Assembly: GCF_019737615.1 (NCBI RefSeq) | Contig: NZ_JAHKKS010000014.1 | Span: forward strand, 25,032-89,031 | Length of the DNA: 64,000 bases | Source: Sphingobium xanthum | GTDB lineage: Bacteria; Pseudomonadota; Alphaproteobacteria; Sphingomonadales; Sphingomonadaceae | Direction: 5' to 3' | Shown: positions 30,486-39,277 of the stretch, piece by piece | How the letters are laid out: each line of letters opens with the position of its first letter | Position numbering within the stretch: the first letter of the stretch is position 1 | Translations under genes and position numbers: made by a program | The notes under the pieces: model-generated | Told to the model about the DNA's origin: nothing | The model's input: only the letters and a program-made list of their open reading frames with translations | Databases searched by the model: none

Positions 30486-31292
30486 TTGACTGAACCGCAC
30501 GCCGCCGCAGAAGCCTTTGTCCGTGCGCGTCGGGCGGGGCAGGCGCTCCCCGTCTATCCCGGGACACCGCCTGCCGACCTCACGCAAGCCTACGGCATTC
30601 AGGATCGCGCGATCCTGCTCGACGGCCGTCGCATCGATGGCTGGAAAGTCGGCCGCATCAATCCGCCGGACGATGCGCGGTTCGGCAGCAACCGGCTCTC
30701 CGGCCCCATTTTTGCCGGTTCCCTTGTCGATGCGAGCGACGGTCACGAGCCCGAGATGCCGGTCTTTATCGGCGGCTTTGCGGCGGGTGAGGCGGAATTC
30801 CTGCTGCATGTCGCGCGGGGCTTCTCGGGCGCCTTGCCGGTGACCGATGACGAGACCCGCGCGCTGATCGACGAGGTGCGCATCGGCATCGAGATTGCGA
30901 GTTCGCCTTATCCCGGCATCAATGCGGATGGCGCGGCGGTGACCGTCTCCGATTTCGGCAATAATTTTGGCCTCGTCTGCGGCGCGCCGCTGGTCGACTG
31001 GCGGGATCTCGATCTGCGCAGCGTGCTGGTCCGCACCGAGATCGACGGTGTCCTGGCGGGCGAGGCGACTGCGGCGACGATGCTGGACGGGCCTTATGGC
31101 GCGGTGCGTTTCCTGCTCGCCAATCTGGCGTCCCGCGACATTGATGCGACACGGGGCTTCTGGGTCTCGACGGGGGCGATCACCGGCGTGCATGACGTGC
31201 GGCCAGGGCAACGGCTCGTCGCGATCTTCGGCGATCTCGGGCGCACCGGATGCCGCATCGTCGCGGCCGGGGCAGGACAGGCAGACCGGTAA
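30486..31292 (+). CDS. FAH superfamily hydratase (2-keto-4-pentenoate hydratase-like)
   Basis: The 268-residue protein matches the MhpD branch of the fumarylacetoacetate hydrolase fold: AYGIQDRA, GWKVGRI, the metal-binding EAEFLLHVARG, EVRIGIEIASS and a C-terminal FWVSTGAITGVHDVRPGQ. I chose TTG at 30486, which has GAGGA at proper spacing and gives the family length. Known members hydrate or dehydrate 2-keto acids, so here it may act on a 2-keto-3-deoxy sugar acid. Its exact step in uronate breakdown is not known to me. It sits between uxaA and the transporter gene. Confidence 0.8.
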   Translation: MTEPHAAAEAFVRARRAGQALPVYPGTPPADLTQAYGIQDRAILLDGRRIDGWKVGRINPPDDARFGSNRLSGPIFAGSLVDASDGHEPEMPVFIGGFAAGEAEFLLHVARGFSGALPVTDDETRALIDEVRIGIEIASSPYPGINADGAAVTVSDFGNNFGLVCGAPLVDWRDLDLRSVLVRTEIDGVLAGEATAATMLDGPYGAVRFLLANLASRDIDATRGFWVSTGAITGVHDVRPGQRLVAIFGDLGRTGCRIVAAGAGQADR

Positions 31293-31319
31293 GCGCCGGG
31301 TGCAGAGGAGAGGGATGAG

Positions 31320-32606
31320 ATGGCGACCGAAACTATGAAAACCCCGGAAGGCAAGGGCGGGCGGATCGGCCGCTATCGCTGGGTGATCGTGGCATTGCTG
31401 TTCGCGGCCACGGCGGTCAATTATGTCGACCGGCAGATGATCGGCGTGCTGAAGCCGACGCTCGAGGCCGAGTTTGGCTGGTCGGAGAGCGATTTCGCCG
31501 GCATCGTCTTCTGGTTCCAGCTTGCCTACGCCATCGGTTATGTCGGCTTCGGCCGCATCGTCGATACGATCGGCGCGCGGCTCGGTTACACGATCGCCAT
31601 CGTCATCTGGACCATCAGCCACATGGCGCATGGCCTTGCATCCGGCGTGGTCTCCTTCGCGCTTGCCCGTTTCGGCCTCGGCATCGGCGAGTCCGGCAAT
31701 TTCCCCGCGGGTATCCGCGCCGTGGCGGACTGGTTCCCGCAGCGCGAGCGGGCCTTCGCCATCGGCCTGTTCAATGCCGGCGCCAATGTGGGCGCGATCA
31801 TCACGCCTCTGCTCGTCCCGCTTCTGGTGCTCTGGTTCGACTGGCGCGCGGCTTTCTTCATCACCGGTATCTTCGGCATCTTGTGGCTGATCGTCTGGTG
31901 GGCGGTCTATCGCAACCCGCGCGAGCATCCCCGCGTGTCTCCGGCCGAGCTGGCCTGGATCGAGCAGGACCCGGCCGATCCCGTCGAGAAGATCGGCTGG
32001 GGGCGCCTCATCGGCGTTCGCGAGACCTGGGCCTATGCGCTCGGCAAGTTCCTGATCGACCCGATCTGGTGGTTCTTCCTGTTCTGGCTGCCGGGCTATT
32101 TGTTCGAGCGCTACAATCTCGATATCAAGACATTCGGCCTGCCGCTCGCCGCGATCTATCTGATCTCGGATTTCGGCAGCATCGGGGGCGGCTGGCTCTC
32201 CTCGCGGATGATGCGCGCGGGCTATTCGGCCAATGCGGCGCGCAAAATCACGATGGCGCTCAGCGCGGCCTGCGTCGTCCCGATCTGGTTCGCCCAGTCG
32301 ATCGACAATGTCTGGATCGCCGTGCTTGTCATCGGCCTCGCCACAGCGGCGCACCAGTCTTTCTCGGCCAATCTGTACACGCTGCCATCGGATGTCTTCC
32401 CGCGCGGCGCGGTCGGCTCGGTGATCGGCATCGGCGGGACGGTCGGCGCGCTCGGCGGCATGGGGATGGCGCTGTTCACCGGCTATATTCTCGATACGAC
32501 CGGCAGCTACGAAGTGCTCTTCGCCATCTGCGCCAGCGCCTATTTCCTGGCTTTGGCGGCGGTCCATCTGCTTAGTCCGCGCCTTGCGCCTGCCCGTATT
32601 TCGTGA
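31320..32606 (+). CDS. exuT: MFS hexuronate transporter (ExuT-like)
   Basis: The 428-residue, 12-helix major facilitator of the anion:cation symporter family shows AATAVNYVDRQMIGVLKPTL at helix 1, the inter-helix DTIGARLGY motif and the GIGESGNFPAGIRAVADWF helix 4-5 signature seen in ExuT and related sugar-acid permeases. It likely brings galacturonate or glucuronate across the inner membrane by proton symport. A GAGGAGAGG site precedes the ATG, 27 bp after the hydratase gene. Substrate is inferred from the surrounding uronate genes. Confidence 0.88.
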   Translation: MATETMKTPEGKGGRIGRYRWVIVALLFAATAVNYVDRQMIGVLKPTLEAEFGWSESDFAGIVFWFQLAYAIGYVGFGRIVDTIGARLGYTIAIVIWTISHMAHGLASGVVSFALARFGLGIGESGNFPAGIRAVADWFPQRERAFAIGLFNAGANVGAIITPLLVPLLVLWFDWRAAFFITGIFGILWLIVWWAVYRNPREHPRVSPAELAWIEQDPADPVEKIGWGRLIGVRETWAYALGKFLIDPIWWFFLFWLPGYLFERYNLDIKTFGLPLAAIYLISDFGSIGGGWLSSRMMRAGYSANAARKITMALSAACVVPIWFAQSIDNVWIAVLVIGLATAAHQSFSANLYTLPSDVFPRGAVGSVIGIGGTVGALGGMGMALFTGYILDTTGSYEVLFAICASAYFLALAAVHLLSPRLAPARIS

Positions 32607-32648
32607 GGGCGAAGCGCAGTCGTGAGGGCTAGCGCGGATCGACATTGG

Positions 32649-32681
32649 CCTTTGGTCCCAGCCTGCGCCGGGGCCCAAAGG
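32649..32681. repeat. Palindromic element downstream of the MFS gene
   Basis: CCTTTGGTCCC and GGGCCCAAAGG pair with one mismatch around a 10-nt loop, 43 bp after the transporter stop. It may act as terminator or be a small REP-like unit; a GGTCACAC direct repeat follows it. The rest of 32607-32858 shows no gene. Confidence 0.4.
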
Positions 32682-32858
32682 TCACACGAAGGTCACACTA
32701 TCGAGGACGTTTTTCCGTTCGCGCATCGAGGGCGATGGAAGGGATTTTCGGACCTGAGAAAGAACGTGGTCCGGGGTGCCATCGGTGGCGGAGCGTAGGA
32801 CAGCGATTTCTTCAGAGGCTATGCGGTGCGCCCCTCGCGCTTTGAATGTCGATACAGC

Positions 32859-33521
32859 CTATGCGCCGGCCAGGCGCTTTCGGAAGAGCCGCTTGATCAG
32901 CCAGTCCTCGAGGATGCGGCCGCCGACATAGAGCGTGGCGAAGATGCCGGCGAAGACATAGGCGGGCGTGGGGGAGGGGCCTTTTTTCTCCTCTTCTTCC
33001 TTCTTCTTGTCCTTGCCATTGGCGGCCTTGGCCTTTTCGGCCTCTTCCTTCTTCTTTTTCTCGTCAGGCTTTTCCGGCTCGGGGGCACCGAGGAACTTGT
33101 CGATCGGGTTCATCGGTACGGCGGCCAGTTTCTTCTCGGCGGCTTCGGCTTCCTTCTTGGCCTCGGCCGTGGGCGGCTTTTCGAGCGTGCCGATGCCGAC
33201 GGTGGCAGCGCCAATGGCCAGGAACAGGAAGGGCGCCAGAAAACAGGCCAGCAGCGCGCGGCTGGTGAGATGATAGCGCAACGTCGAGCCGTCCACGCCC
33301 GGCTCGATCGCGAGAATGCCCCAGTCGAAGATCGACATCTTGTCCTGTGGGGCCTGCTTCTTCTTGCGGAAGGTGAGCGTGTCGTCGGTGCGCTCGTGGC
33401 TGGTGTTGATCTCCTGAAACAGCGGCGAAAGTCGCTCGAACGCCTCTTCGCTCGATTGCCCGGGCGCCAGCGCGACATTGCCCCTGATATGCCAGATCCA
33501 GTCGATGAAACGCGGGGTCAC
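32859..33521 (-). CDS. Membrane protein with Lys/Glu-rich linker, function unknown
   Basis: The 220-residue protein has a soluble N-terminal part (residues 1-85), a hydrophobic helix (about 90-115), a long highly charged Lys/Glu/Ala segment (about 122-190) likely to be an extended or coiled helix, and a second hydrophobic segment near the C-terminus followed by basic residues. I do not recognise the family. The GTG at 33521 has GAAGGAAG before it and removes an unlikely Arg-rich extension. It is downstream of the sterol desaturase-family gene on the same strand with a 131-bp gap. Confidence 0.65.
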   Translation of the reverse strand: MTPRFIDWIWHIRGNVALAPGQSSEEAFERLSPLFQEINTSHERTDDTLTFRKKKQAPQDKMSIFDWGILAIEPGVDGSTLRYHLTSRALLACFLAPFLFLAIGAATVGIGTLEKPPTAEAKKEAEAAEKKLAAVPMNPIDKFLGAPEPEKPDEKKKKEEAEKAKAANGKDKKKEEEEKKGPSPTPAYVFAGIFATLYVGGRILEDWLIKRLFRKRLAGA

Positions 33522-33652
33522 ATGGTCTTCCTTCACAAGATGTCGCTGCCGCCGGCCCGGGGCGTCAAGGTCCGATCCGGGCTGCTCGTGGCGGCCCCGG
33601 CGCGGCAATTGGGACGGATGGAAAAGAGCGCGTGCGCGAGCGGCAGCGCCGA

Positions 33653-34639
33653 TCACTCGGCGGGGACTGCCACCGGCTCGCGGCGGCCGAACCGCTCCTT
33701 GAACGACCGCCAGCCCTCGGTGAAGGGATAGACCATCGTCTCGCCGACCGACATGCGGCGTCCGCCTTCCATGCCGAGCAGCTCCGCCTCGCCATCGACG
33801 CAGGTGCCGAACATGCGATCGATGATGATCCAGGTGCCCGAATAATTGCTGCGGCTGCCCTCATAATCCTGCGAGTGGTGGACGCTGTGATGCTCGGTCG
33901 TGTTGAACAGGAAGCGCCACCAGCTCGGCGAATTGAAGCGGACATTGATGTGCTGGTAGATGCCGACCGCCAGGCCGAGCGAGCCGGCGAGCAGCGCGGC
34001 GCGCGGCAGGAAGTCGAAGAAGCCGCCGATGCCGAGGCCGATCAGGAACAGCTCGACCGGATTGCCCACCGCGCCTTTGTGGACGTTCAGCTGGGTGATG
34101 TAGTGGTGCGGGGCATGGGTGAGCCACAGCGGGTGCCAGTTATGCATGCCGCGATGCATCCAGTACTGGCCGAAATCGAAGATGAAGGAGATCAGGAACG
34201 CCTGCAGGAGCAGCGGCAAGGCGACGAACCAGGCGAAGGTGCTCCAATCGAACGCATTGCGGATGAGCTCGATCATGGCGTCGTCGCCGAAATATTTGCC
34301 GGCCAGTCTGACGAGCGTGTAGCTGATCCCGACGTAGAACAGGTCGGTGACCAGTTCCTTCCACGTGATATTCCAGCTCGTGTGGCGCGGGCTCATCACT
34401 TCGAGCGCCATCATGAACAGCTTCACACCGATGCCGATCCAGATGGCGGTCGATGCCTTGGCGATGTCGTTCGGCGCATAATACCAGAAGGCGACCAGCG
34501 CGAGCAGCATGGTGGGCTGGAACCAGGTGAAGAAGGCGCGCTTGAACGGGCCGCCTTCGACTTTCGGGATATTTTCCCAGCCGACCGTCACCGGCGAATC
34601 TGCGCCGATGATCCTGTTTCCTACGCGAACTCCGTCCAT
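33653..34639 (-). CDS. Sterol desaturase/fatty acid hydroxylase family protein
   Basis: The 328-residue multi-helix membrane protein has the di-iron His clusters of the family: HRGMHN, HAPHH and HHSVHHSQDYEG. Members hydroxylate or desaturate lipids, carotenoids or hopanoids with O2. Hydrophobic segments lie around residues 38-80, 100-125, 150-175 and 205-235. The substrate cannot be told from sequence. The neighbouring carotenoid oxygenase cluster begins several kilobases away, so a link is not established. Confidence 0.85.
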   Translation of the reverse strand: MDGVRVGNRIIGADSPVTVGWENIPKVEGGPFKRAFFTWFQPTMLLALVAFWYYAPNDIAKASTAIWIGIGVKLFMMALEVMSPRHTSWNITWKELVTDLFYVGISYTLVRLAGKYFGDDAMIELIRNAFDWSTFAWFVALPLLLQAFLISFIFDFGQYWMHRGMHNWHPLWLTHAPHHYITQLNVHKGAVGNPVELFLIGLGIGGFFDFLPRAALLAGSLGLAVGIYQHINVRFNSPSWWRFLFNTTEHHSVHHSQDYEGSRSNYSGTWIIIDRMFGTCVDGEAELLGMEGGRRMSVGETMVYPFTEGWRSFKERFGRREPVAVPAE

Positions 34640-35280
34640 ATCGCCTGCCCTCGCAATTCCAGATTGCCCACGTCAGTAGTACGAATTTAGCAGAACGTAA
34701 TACTAAGTCGGGACCGGTGTCTACAAAGATAGCGGACGTTTCCCACCCGCCTTATGGGACAAATTGCGTATATCCCCCCACGGAAAGTACCGAAGTCCGC
34801 GCCTGTGGCGGGATGATTCGCGGCCGGTTTCGGACGTCGATTTGTCGGCAGATGCCGGTTCCGATGCCCGATGGTCGCGCAACGTCATTCCTGGGACGCA
34901 TTGTGCCCTAATTTGCGGTTGGCGAAAAGCGCGGATTTCCGGGCTTTTTGGGCTATAACTTCGCTAACATCTCTCGTGTTGCGCATGGTAACCGCGCAAA
35001 AGTCCGGCCCGGGTTGAGCGAGCTTGTTGAATTTTCGGGGTTTTCTTGACGAGGTCAAAGAGCAGGGGCGTCGGATCGCCTGTTGTCTTATCGCATGTCA
35101 GCGGGTGTGTAGGACAGCCGGGATTGCTCAAACCTTGCGGGATGACGGGGGGAGCGGGCGTGGAGAAGGGCAACGGCCTCAGATTTTCAATTGACTTGAG
35201 ACGGTTCAGCAAAGAATCTCTCGGCAAGAGATAAATCGAAGCCCGTGCCAAGGCCGGGCTTCGGCGACGAGGAGAAGGGT
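34640..35280. other. Gene-free divergent spacer upstream of the AraC regulator
   Basis: This 641-bp stretch is AT-richer than its surroundings and holds no convincing gene. A weak match to the LacI operator (TCGGGACCGGTGTCTA, 34708-34723) and a half-site TGGTAACCG (34986-34994) are present. The promoters of the divergent sterol desaturase-family and AraC genes must lie here. Confidence 0.5.
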
Positions 35281-36294
35281 ATGGCTGCCGCTCAAGCTTT
35301 CTCGACCGAAGGGATGCGCCCGCCCGACAGGCTTCCGTTCTGGAACGCCGGCGCGGCGGCGATCGGCGGGGTCGAGATCGAGGAAATGGCGCGGTGTCCG
35401 TTCAACGGGACGGTCGTTCGCCGCACGCTGGGCGCCGCGAAGATCTTCAGGCTCGGCACATCGCCGCATCGTGCCGCATGGACGAGCCGCCTGATCCGCC
35501 AGAGCAGCGAGGAACTGCCCGTCCGCCTGTGCTTCCAGCAGAGCGGGCGGACGATCCTGATCAGCGACGGCGTCGAGCGTGTCATCGAGGCGGGGCAGTG
35601 GTTCATGGCGGACGGACGGCGTCCGTTCGTCTCGATCCATCCCGAGACGTCGTCGAAGATCGCGCTGCAGATACCGGTTGACCGGCTTGCCCTCGCGGAG
35701 GCCGATGCGGTGCGCAAGCTCGCGGGCGGCGCGCCGATCGGGGGCGCGATCGCGCGCATGCTGGGCGGCTGCCTCGAAACCGCGATCTCCGACTTTTCGA
35801 GCGATGACGATCGGCTCGACAGCGATCTGGGCGAAACGATGATCGATTTCTTCCGGATGGCGATCCGCGAAAATCTGGCCGGGGAGCGCCGCGCCTCGAT
35901 GCGCGACCTGACACAGGAGCGCATCCGCGCCTTCGTCCGGCGCAATCTCGGCAATCCGGATCTTTCGGTCGATCTGATCGCGCGGGCGATGAAATGCTCG
36001 AAGCGCTACATCCACAAATTGTTCAGCGGCGACCAGACGGTCAGCGACTATATCTGGTCGCTGCGGCTCGACCGGTGCCGCGCCGTGCTGAGCAGCCCGG
36101 CCGGGCGAGACATCACGCTGACGCAGCTTGCGTTCGACACCGGCTTTTCCAGCTCCGCGCATTTCAGCCGCACCTTCCGCGACAAATTCGGGACGCCGCC
36201 CAAGGCGTTTCGCGCCCGGATGCTGGATGTCGGTTCGCCCGCAGACAAAAGACCGGCGCACGAAGCGGCAAGCCAGCTCGCCGCTGTGGACTAA
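35281..36294 (+). CDS. AraC family transcriptional regulator
   Basis: The 337-residue protein has an N-terminal ligand-binding domain of the AraC_binding_2 type (about residues 30-200) and a C-terminal double helix-turn-helix (about 215-320) with DLIARAMKCSKRYIHKLF and LTQLAFDTGFSSSAHFSRTF. The start at 35281 has GAGGAGAAGG just before it. Regulators of this class often activate aromatic or phenylpropanoid catabolism, which fits the oxygenase, esterase and SnoaL-like genes downstream. Targets are inferred. Confidence 0.9.
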   Translation: MAAAQAFSTEGMRPPDRLPFWNAGAAAIGGVEIEEMARCPFNGTVVRRTLGAAKIFRLGTSPHRAAWTSRLIRQSSEELPVRLCFQQSGRTILISDGVERVIEAGQWFMADGRRPFVSIHPETSSKIALQIPVDRLALAEADAVRKLAGGAPIGGAIARMLGGCLETAISDFSSDDDRLDSDLGETMIDFFRMAIRENLAGERRASMRDLTQERIRAFVRRNLGNPDLSVDLIARAMKCSKRYIHKLFSGDQTVSDYIWSLRLDRCRAVLSSPAGRDITLTQLAFDTGFSSSAHFSRTFRDKFGTPPKAFRARMLDVGSPADKRPAHEAASQLAAVD

Positions 36295-36318
36295 AATCCA
36301 CGCCGACGAACAACCACG

Positions 36319-36436
36319 CCGTTCGTCCTGAGTAGCCATTGAGCGAAGTCGAAATGGCGTATCGAAGGAGCGGGCACAGCGCTTGACCCTTCGATACGGG
36401 TCTTCGACAAGCTCAGCCCCTACTCAGGGCGAACGG
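36319..36436. repeat. REP-like intergenic palindrome (118 bp)
   Basis: The outer arms are CCGTTCGTCCTGAGTAG and CTACTCAGGGCGAACGG. Inner complementary blocks are GTATCGAAGG/CCTTCGATAC, with related GAGCGAAGTCGAAATGG and TCTTCGACAAGCTC sequences. This layout is familiar from sphingomonad genomes as a dispersed extragenic palindrome. It lies between the AraC gene and the next plus-strand gene and could also act as a transcription or mRNA-stability barrier. Confidence 0.75.
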
Positions 36437-36489
36437 GTTGGTTTGGTCAGTGCGGCCTTTTGCGGTGGGCGCGGATGAAGGAGAGACGG

Positions 36490-37398
36490 ATGCCGAAGGT
36501 TTTTGCCGGCGCACTGATTGCGCTCGCCATGCTGCTGCCGGGCGCCGCGCAGGCGCAGGGCGGATGCGACAAGAACTGCCTGGAGCAGATCGTCGAGCGC
36601 TATCGCGGCGCCTATCTCGCGCATGATCCGGCCAGGGCGCCGTTCGCCGCGAAAGTTCGCTTCACCGAGAATAATGTCGAGATGGCGTTTCCCGATGGCA
36701 GCTGGGACACGGTGACGGAGGAAGTCGGCACGCCGCTCATCCTCTCCGATCCCGCGACGGGCCAGGCGGCTGTCTTCACCGCGATCATGCAGAGCGAGAT
36801 ACCGGGCTTCCTTGCGATCCGCCTGCGCATCAAGGATCGGCAAATCACAGAAGTGGAGCATATGCTCTCCACCCGGCGCAACCTGAGCGCACCGCCGACG
36901 CCGTTCGACGATCCGCACGGTTTTCGCCGCCCGGCCGACCGGGCTGCCGTCGTGCCGCTGGCGGAGCGCAACACGCGCGAGGAACTGACGCGGCTCGGCG
37001 ACGGCTATTTCCAGACGCTGGAGAACAATACCGGCGAGATCCGCAACACGCGCTTCTCGCCGGATGCCGTGCGCTACGAGAACGGCATGATCTTCCGCGA
37101 TATCGAGAAGGGCTTCAAGCTCGGCACCTATGCCTTCAACAACAAGGTGCGCCGGGTGCCGATCCTCGTCGACGAGGAGCGCGGCATCTCGCTGTTTCGC
37201 GGCTTCATCGATCACAAGGGCGTGATGGCCGACTACAGACTGACGGACGGGAGCTGGCGCAAATCGATCTTCCGCGAGCCGCACAGCTGGGCGTTTCTGG
37301 AGATGTTCAAGATCAGCGGCGGGATGATCACCGGCGTGGAGGCAACGTTTATCGGGACGTCCTACAATCAGGTTTCGCCCTGGGGGCCGGGGAACTAG
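36490..37398 (+). CDS. Exported protein of unknown function
   Basis: The 302-residue protein has a clear signal peptide (MPKVFAGALIALAMLLPGAA, cleavage near AQA-Q) and a Cys pair in CDKNCLEQ right after it. The body contains YRGAYLAHDPARAPFA and a second part (SWRKSIFREPHSWAFLEMF) that could fold like paired NTF2/SnoaL domains, but I do not recognise a named family. AAGGAGAG precedes the ATG. It follows the AraC gene after the palindromic repeat and precedes a convergent carboxylesterase gene. Confidence 0.7.
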   Translation: MPKVFAGALIALAMLLPGAAQAQGGCDKNCLEQIVERYRGAYLAHDPARAPFAAKVRFTENNVEMAFPDGSWDTVTEEVGTPLILSDPATGQAAVFTAIMQSEIPGFLAIRLRIKDRQITEVEHMLSTRRNLSAPPTPFDDPHGFRRPADRAAVVPLAERNTREELTRLGDGYFQTLENNTGEIRNTRFSPDAVRYENGMIFRDIEKGFKLGTYAFNNKVRRVPILVDEERGISLFRGFIDHKGVMADYRLTDGSWRKSIFREPHSWAFLEMFKISGGMITGVEATFIGTSYNQVSPWGPGN

Positions 37399-37541
37399 CT
37401 TGTGTCGGGATTCAGCCCATATCGGGCTGCAAACGGCGGTTCCGCGCGCTTCCGGTGCTCACGTACCGTAAGTACGCTGCGCTCCGGGTCACACGAAACC
37501 ACCATTTTCGTCTCGATCTGGCCTGAATCCCGACACAAGCT
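37397..37541. repeat. 145-bp inverted-repeat element between convergent genes
   Basis: AGCTTGTGTCGGGATTCAG at 37397-37415 is repeated in perfect inversion at 37523-37541. Inside there is a smaller imperfect dyad (CTCACGTACCGTAAGTACGC). The left arm overlaps the stop codon of the upstream gene. It looks like a MITE- or REP-type element and may double as a terminator for both genes. Confidence 0.7.
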
Positions 37542-37575
37542 GGCAGTCGCAAAACGGACGTTTCAGTCGTTTCAG

Positions 37576-39216
37576 TCACCCCTCAACAAGATCTGCCAGC
37601 GCCTTGCGCGCCATCCGGGCGGGATCGTTTTCCACGTGGCAGGTGCGGTCGAGCAGCATCGTGGCGTGTTGGCCGCGCTCATAGGCCGGCCAATGCGGGA
37701 GGCCGGTGTTACTTCCGTTCGGATCGCCCGTCGCGGCGAAGCTGACCCAGGCATCGCTCATCTTGCGCGCAAGTGTCACGGGATCGTCGCCTTCGCCGAC
37801 CAGCGGGCGGGCGCTTCCCACCGTATTGAGGATGAACGGCGTCTCCAGCGTGTGCAGCGCGCCGAGCTTTCCACCCAGCGCCGGACTCTGATAGTCGAGC
37901 CGGTAGAGCCATGCCGGGGCGCCTTGCTTGCGCTCGGCCTGCGCGATGACCGGCGCCTGGATGGAATAGTCGCTGAACAGCTGGAGATAGCGGCGGCTCG
38001 GCGTCGCGGCGGGATAGGCCTGGCGGTAGAGCGCCAGCACGGCGTCCGTCCGATCGCCGAGGAAAGCGCGGGCGCGCGTCGCGAGACCATCCTCGTCCAG
38101 CGTGAAGGCGGCCGGGTCATTGCCCCAGAAGAAGCTCATTTCCTGCCCGTTCGAGCCGATCAGCATCGGGATGTCGCGCGTACACGGCGCGGCGTCGGGC
38201 GAGAAGGGGTGGGCGGGCAGCAGAACCGGGTCGAGTACCGGCGCGAAGTGCGGCAGATGCGCGAAATTGCGGGGCGGCTGGGCCGTCGCGACGGCGTGAT
38301 AGCCGGCGAGCAATTGGGTGACGGGGATCGCGCTCAAACGGCGCCAGTCGGCCTTGGGGATATCGAGCGCATGCAGTAGCCGCTCGGTTGCTTCGGCGGC
38401 GGCGTCCGGTTCGATGAAGCGCAGGGCCGGGCCGGACTGAACGCCGGCGCGGTGGATCAGGCCCTGCGCGCGCGGGCTGGCCATGAGGAACGTCGTCTTC
38501 ATGCCGCCGCCCGAGGTACCGAACACCATCACGCGAGCGGGATCGCCGCCGAAATTCTCGATATTGTCGCGGACCCACTCCAGTGCGGCGATGATGTCGA
38601 GCATGCCGGCATTGCCGGATTGCGCGAAGTCCGTGCCGTCCAGCTCGGCCAGATGTGCATAGCCGAAGGCATTGAGACGATGATTGAGGCTGACGAAGAC
38701 CACATCGCCCCGCGCGGCGAGCTTGCTGCCATCGACGCTCGAGCCCGAGCGGCCATAGAAGAAGCCGCCGTGCAGCGAGACCATGACCGGCCGCTTGCGC
38801 CCGTCGTTAAGGCCGCTGGTCCAGACGTTGAGGAACAGGCAGTCTTCCGATTCCGGCAAGGGAGGCGGAGGCGGGGGCGCACCGGCGGGGCGAGGGATTT
38901 GCGCCAGGATCACGTAAGGCGGGCCGGGCGGGGGAGCGGGATTGGATTGCGGCGCGCTGGCGCCGAAGCCAGTCGCGTCGAGGATGCTGGTCCATGGATC
39001 GGGCGCGACGGGCGGCATGAAGCGCTCGGCGCGGGCATAGCGGATGCCGCGGAAGCTGATGACGTCGCCCTGCCGCATGCCGCGCACTTTGCCGAGGCGG
39101 GTCTCGGCGATCGGGTCGGTCTGCGTCATGGCTAGGGCTTTCGCGGGGAAGAAGGCAGTCGTCGCGGCGGCAGCCAGGACGCCGAGCGCGCTGCGTCTGT
39201 CGTGATCGCTGGTCAT
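37576..39216 (-). CDS. Exported type B carboxylesterase
   Basis: The 546-residue protein has a Tat-like signal (DRRSALGVLAAAATTAFFPA) and the type B carboxylesterase motifs: ESEDCLFLNVWTS, SLHGGFFYG, nucleophile elbow GTSGGG and a late His in GALHTLETPFI. It is a paralogue of the esterase at 23515. A proline-rich insert (about residues 100-122) is distinctive. In this cluster it may hydrolyse ester-linked aromatic compounds. The divergent MarR gene suggests control by that regulator. Confidence 0.87.
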   Translation of the reverse strand: MTSDHDRRSALGVLAAAATTAFFPAKALAMTQTDPIAETRLGKVRGMRQGDVISFRGIRYARAERFMPPVAPDPWTSILDATGFGASAPQSNPAPPPGPPYVILAQIPRPAGAPPPPPPLPESEDCLFLNVWTSGLNDGRKRPVMVSLHGGFFYGRSGSSVDGSKLAARGDVVFVSLNHRLNAFGYAHLAELDGTDFAQSGNAGMLDIIAALEWVRDNIENFGGDPARVMVFGTSGGGMKTTFLMASPRAQGLIHRAGVQSGPALRFIEPDAAAEATERLLHALDIPKADWRRLSAIPVTQLLAGYHAVATAQPPRNFAHLPHFAPVLDPVLLPAHPFSPDAAPCTRDIPMLIGSNGQEMSFFWGNDPAAFTLDEDGLATRARAFLGDRTDAVLALYRQAYPAATPSRRYLQLFSDYSIQAPVIAQAERKQGAPAWLYRLDYQSPALGGKLGALHTLETPFILNTVGSARPLVGEGDDPVTLARKMSDAWVSFAATGDPNGSNTGLPHWPAYERGQHATMLLDRTCHVENDPARMARKALADLVEG

Positions 39217-39277
39217 GGCGATACACTTTAGTGCCGCGCGGCCGTCACCTATTTATCAGGAGCGAACATCGCTTCGC

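Noticed and set aside
29667..32678. A very long open frame on the minus strand opposite uxaA, the hydratase and the transporter
   Set aside because: It is an antisense shadow of three well-recognised genes, rich in Arg, Asp and His as expected for such frames in GC-rich DNA, with no family motif.
34708..34723. TCGGGACCGGTGTCTA as a sixth LacI-type operator
   Set aside because: Only the right half matches well, and the neighbouring sterol desaturase-family gene has no evident link to uronates.
35046..35058. TTGACGAGGTCAA palindrome before the AraC gene
   Set aside because: Arms of only 5 bp; can occur by chance and fits no known site type.
34964..35251. A 95-codon minus-strand frame in the AraC upstream region
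   Set aside because: No family signal, no convincing ribosome site, AT-rich regulatory DNA.
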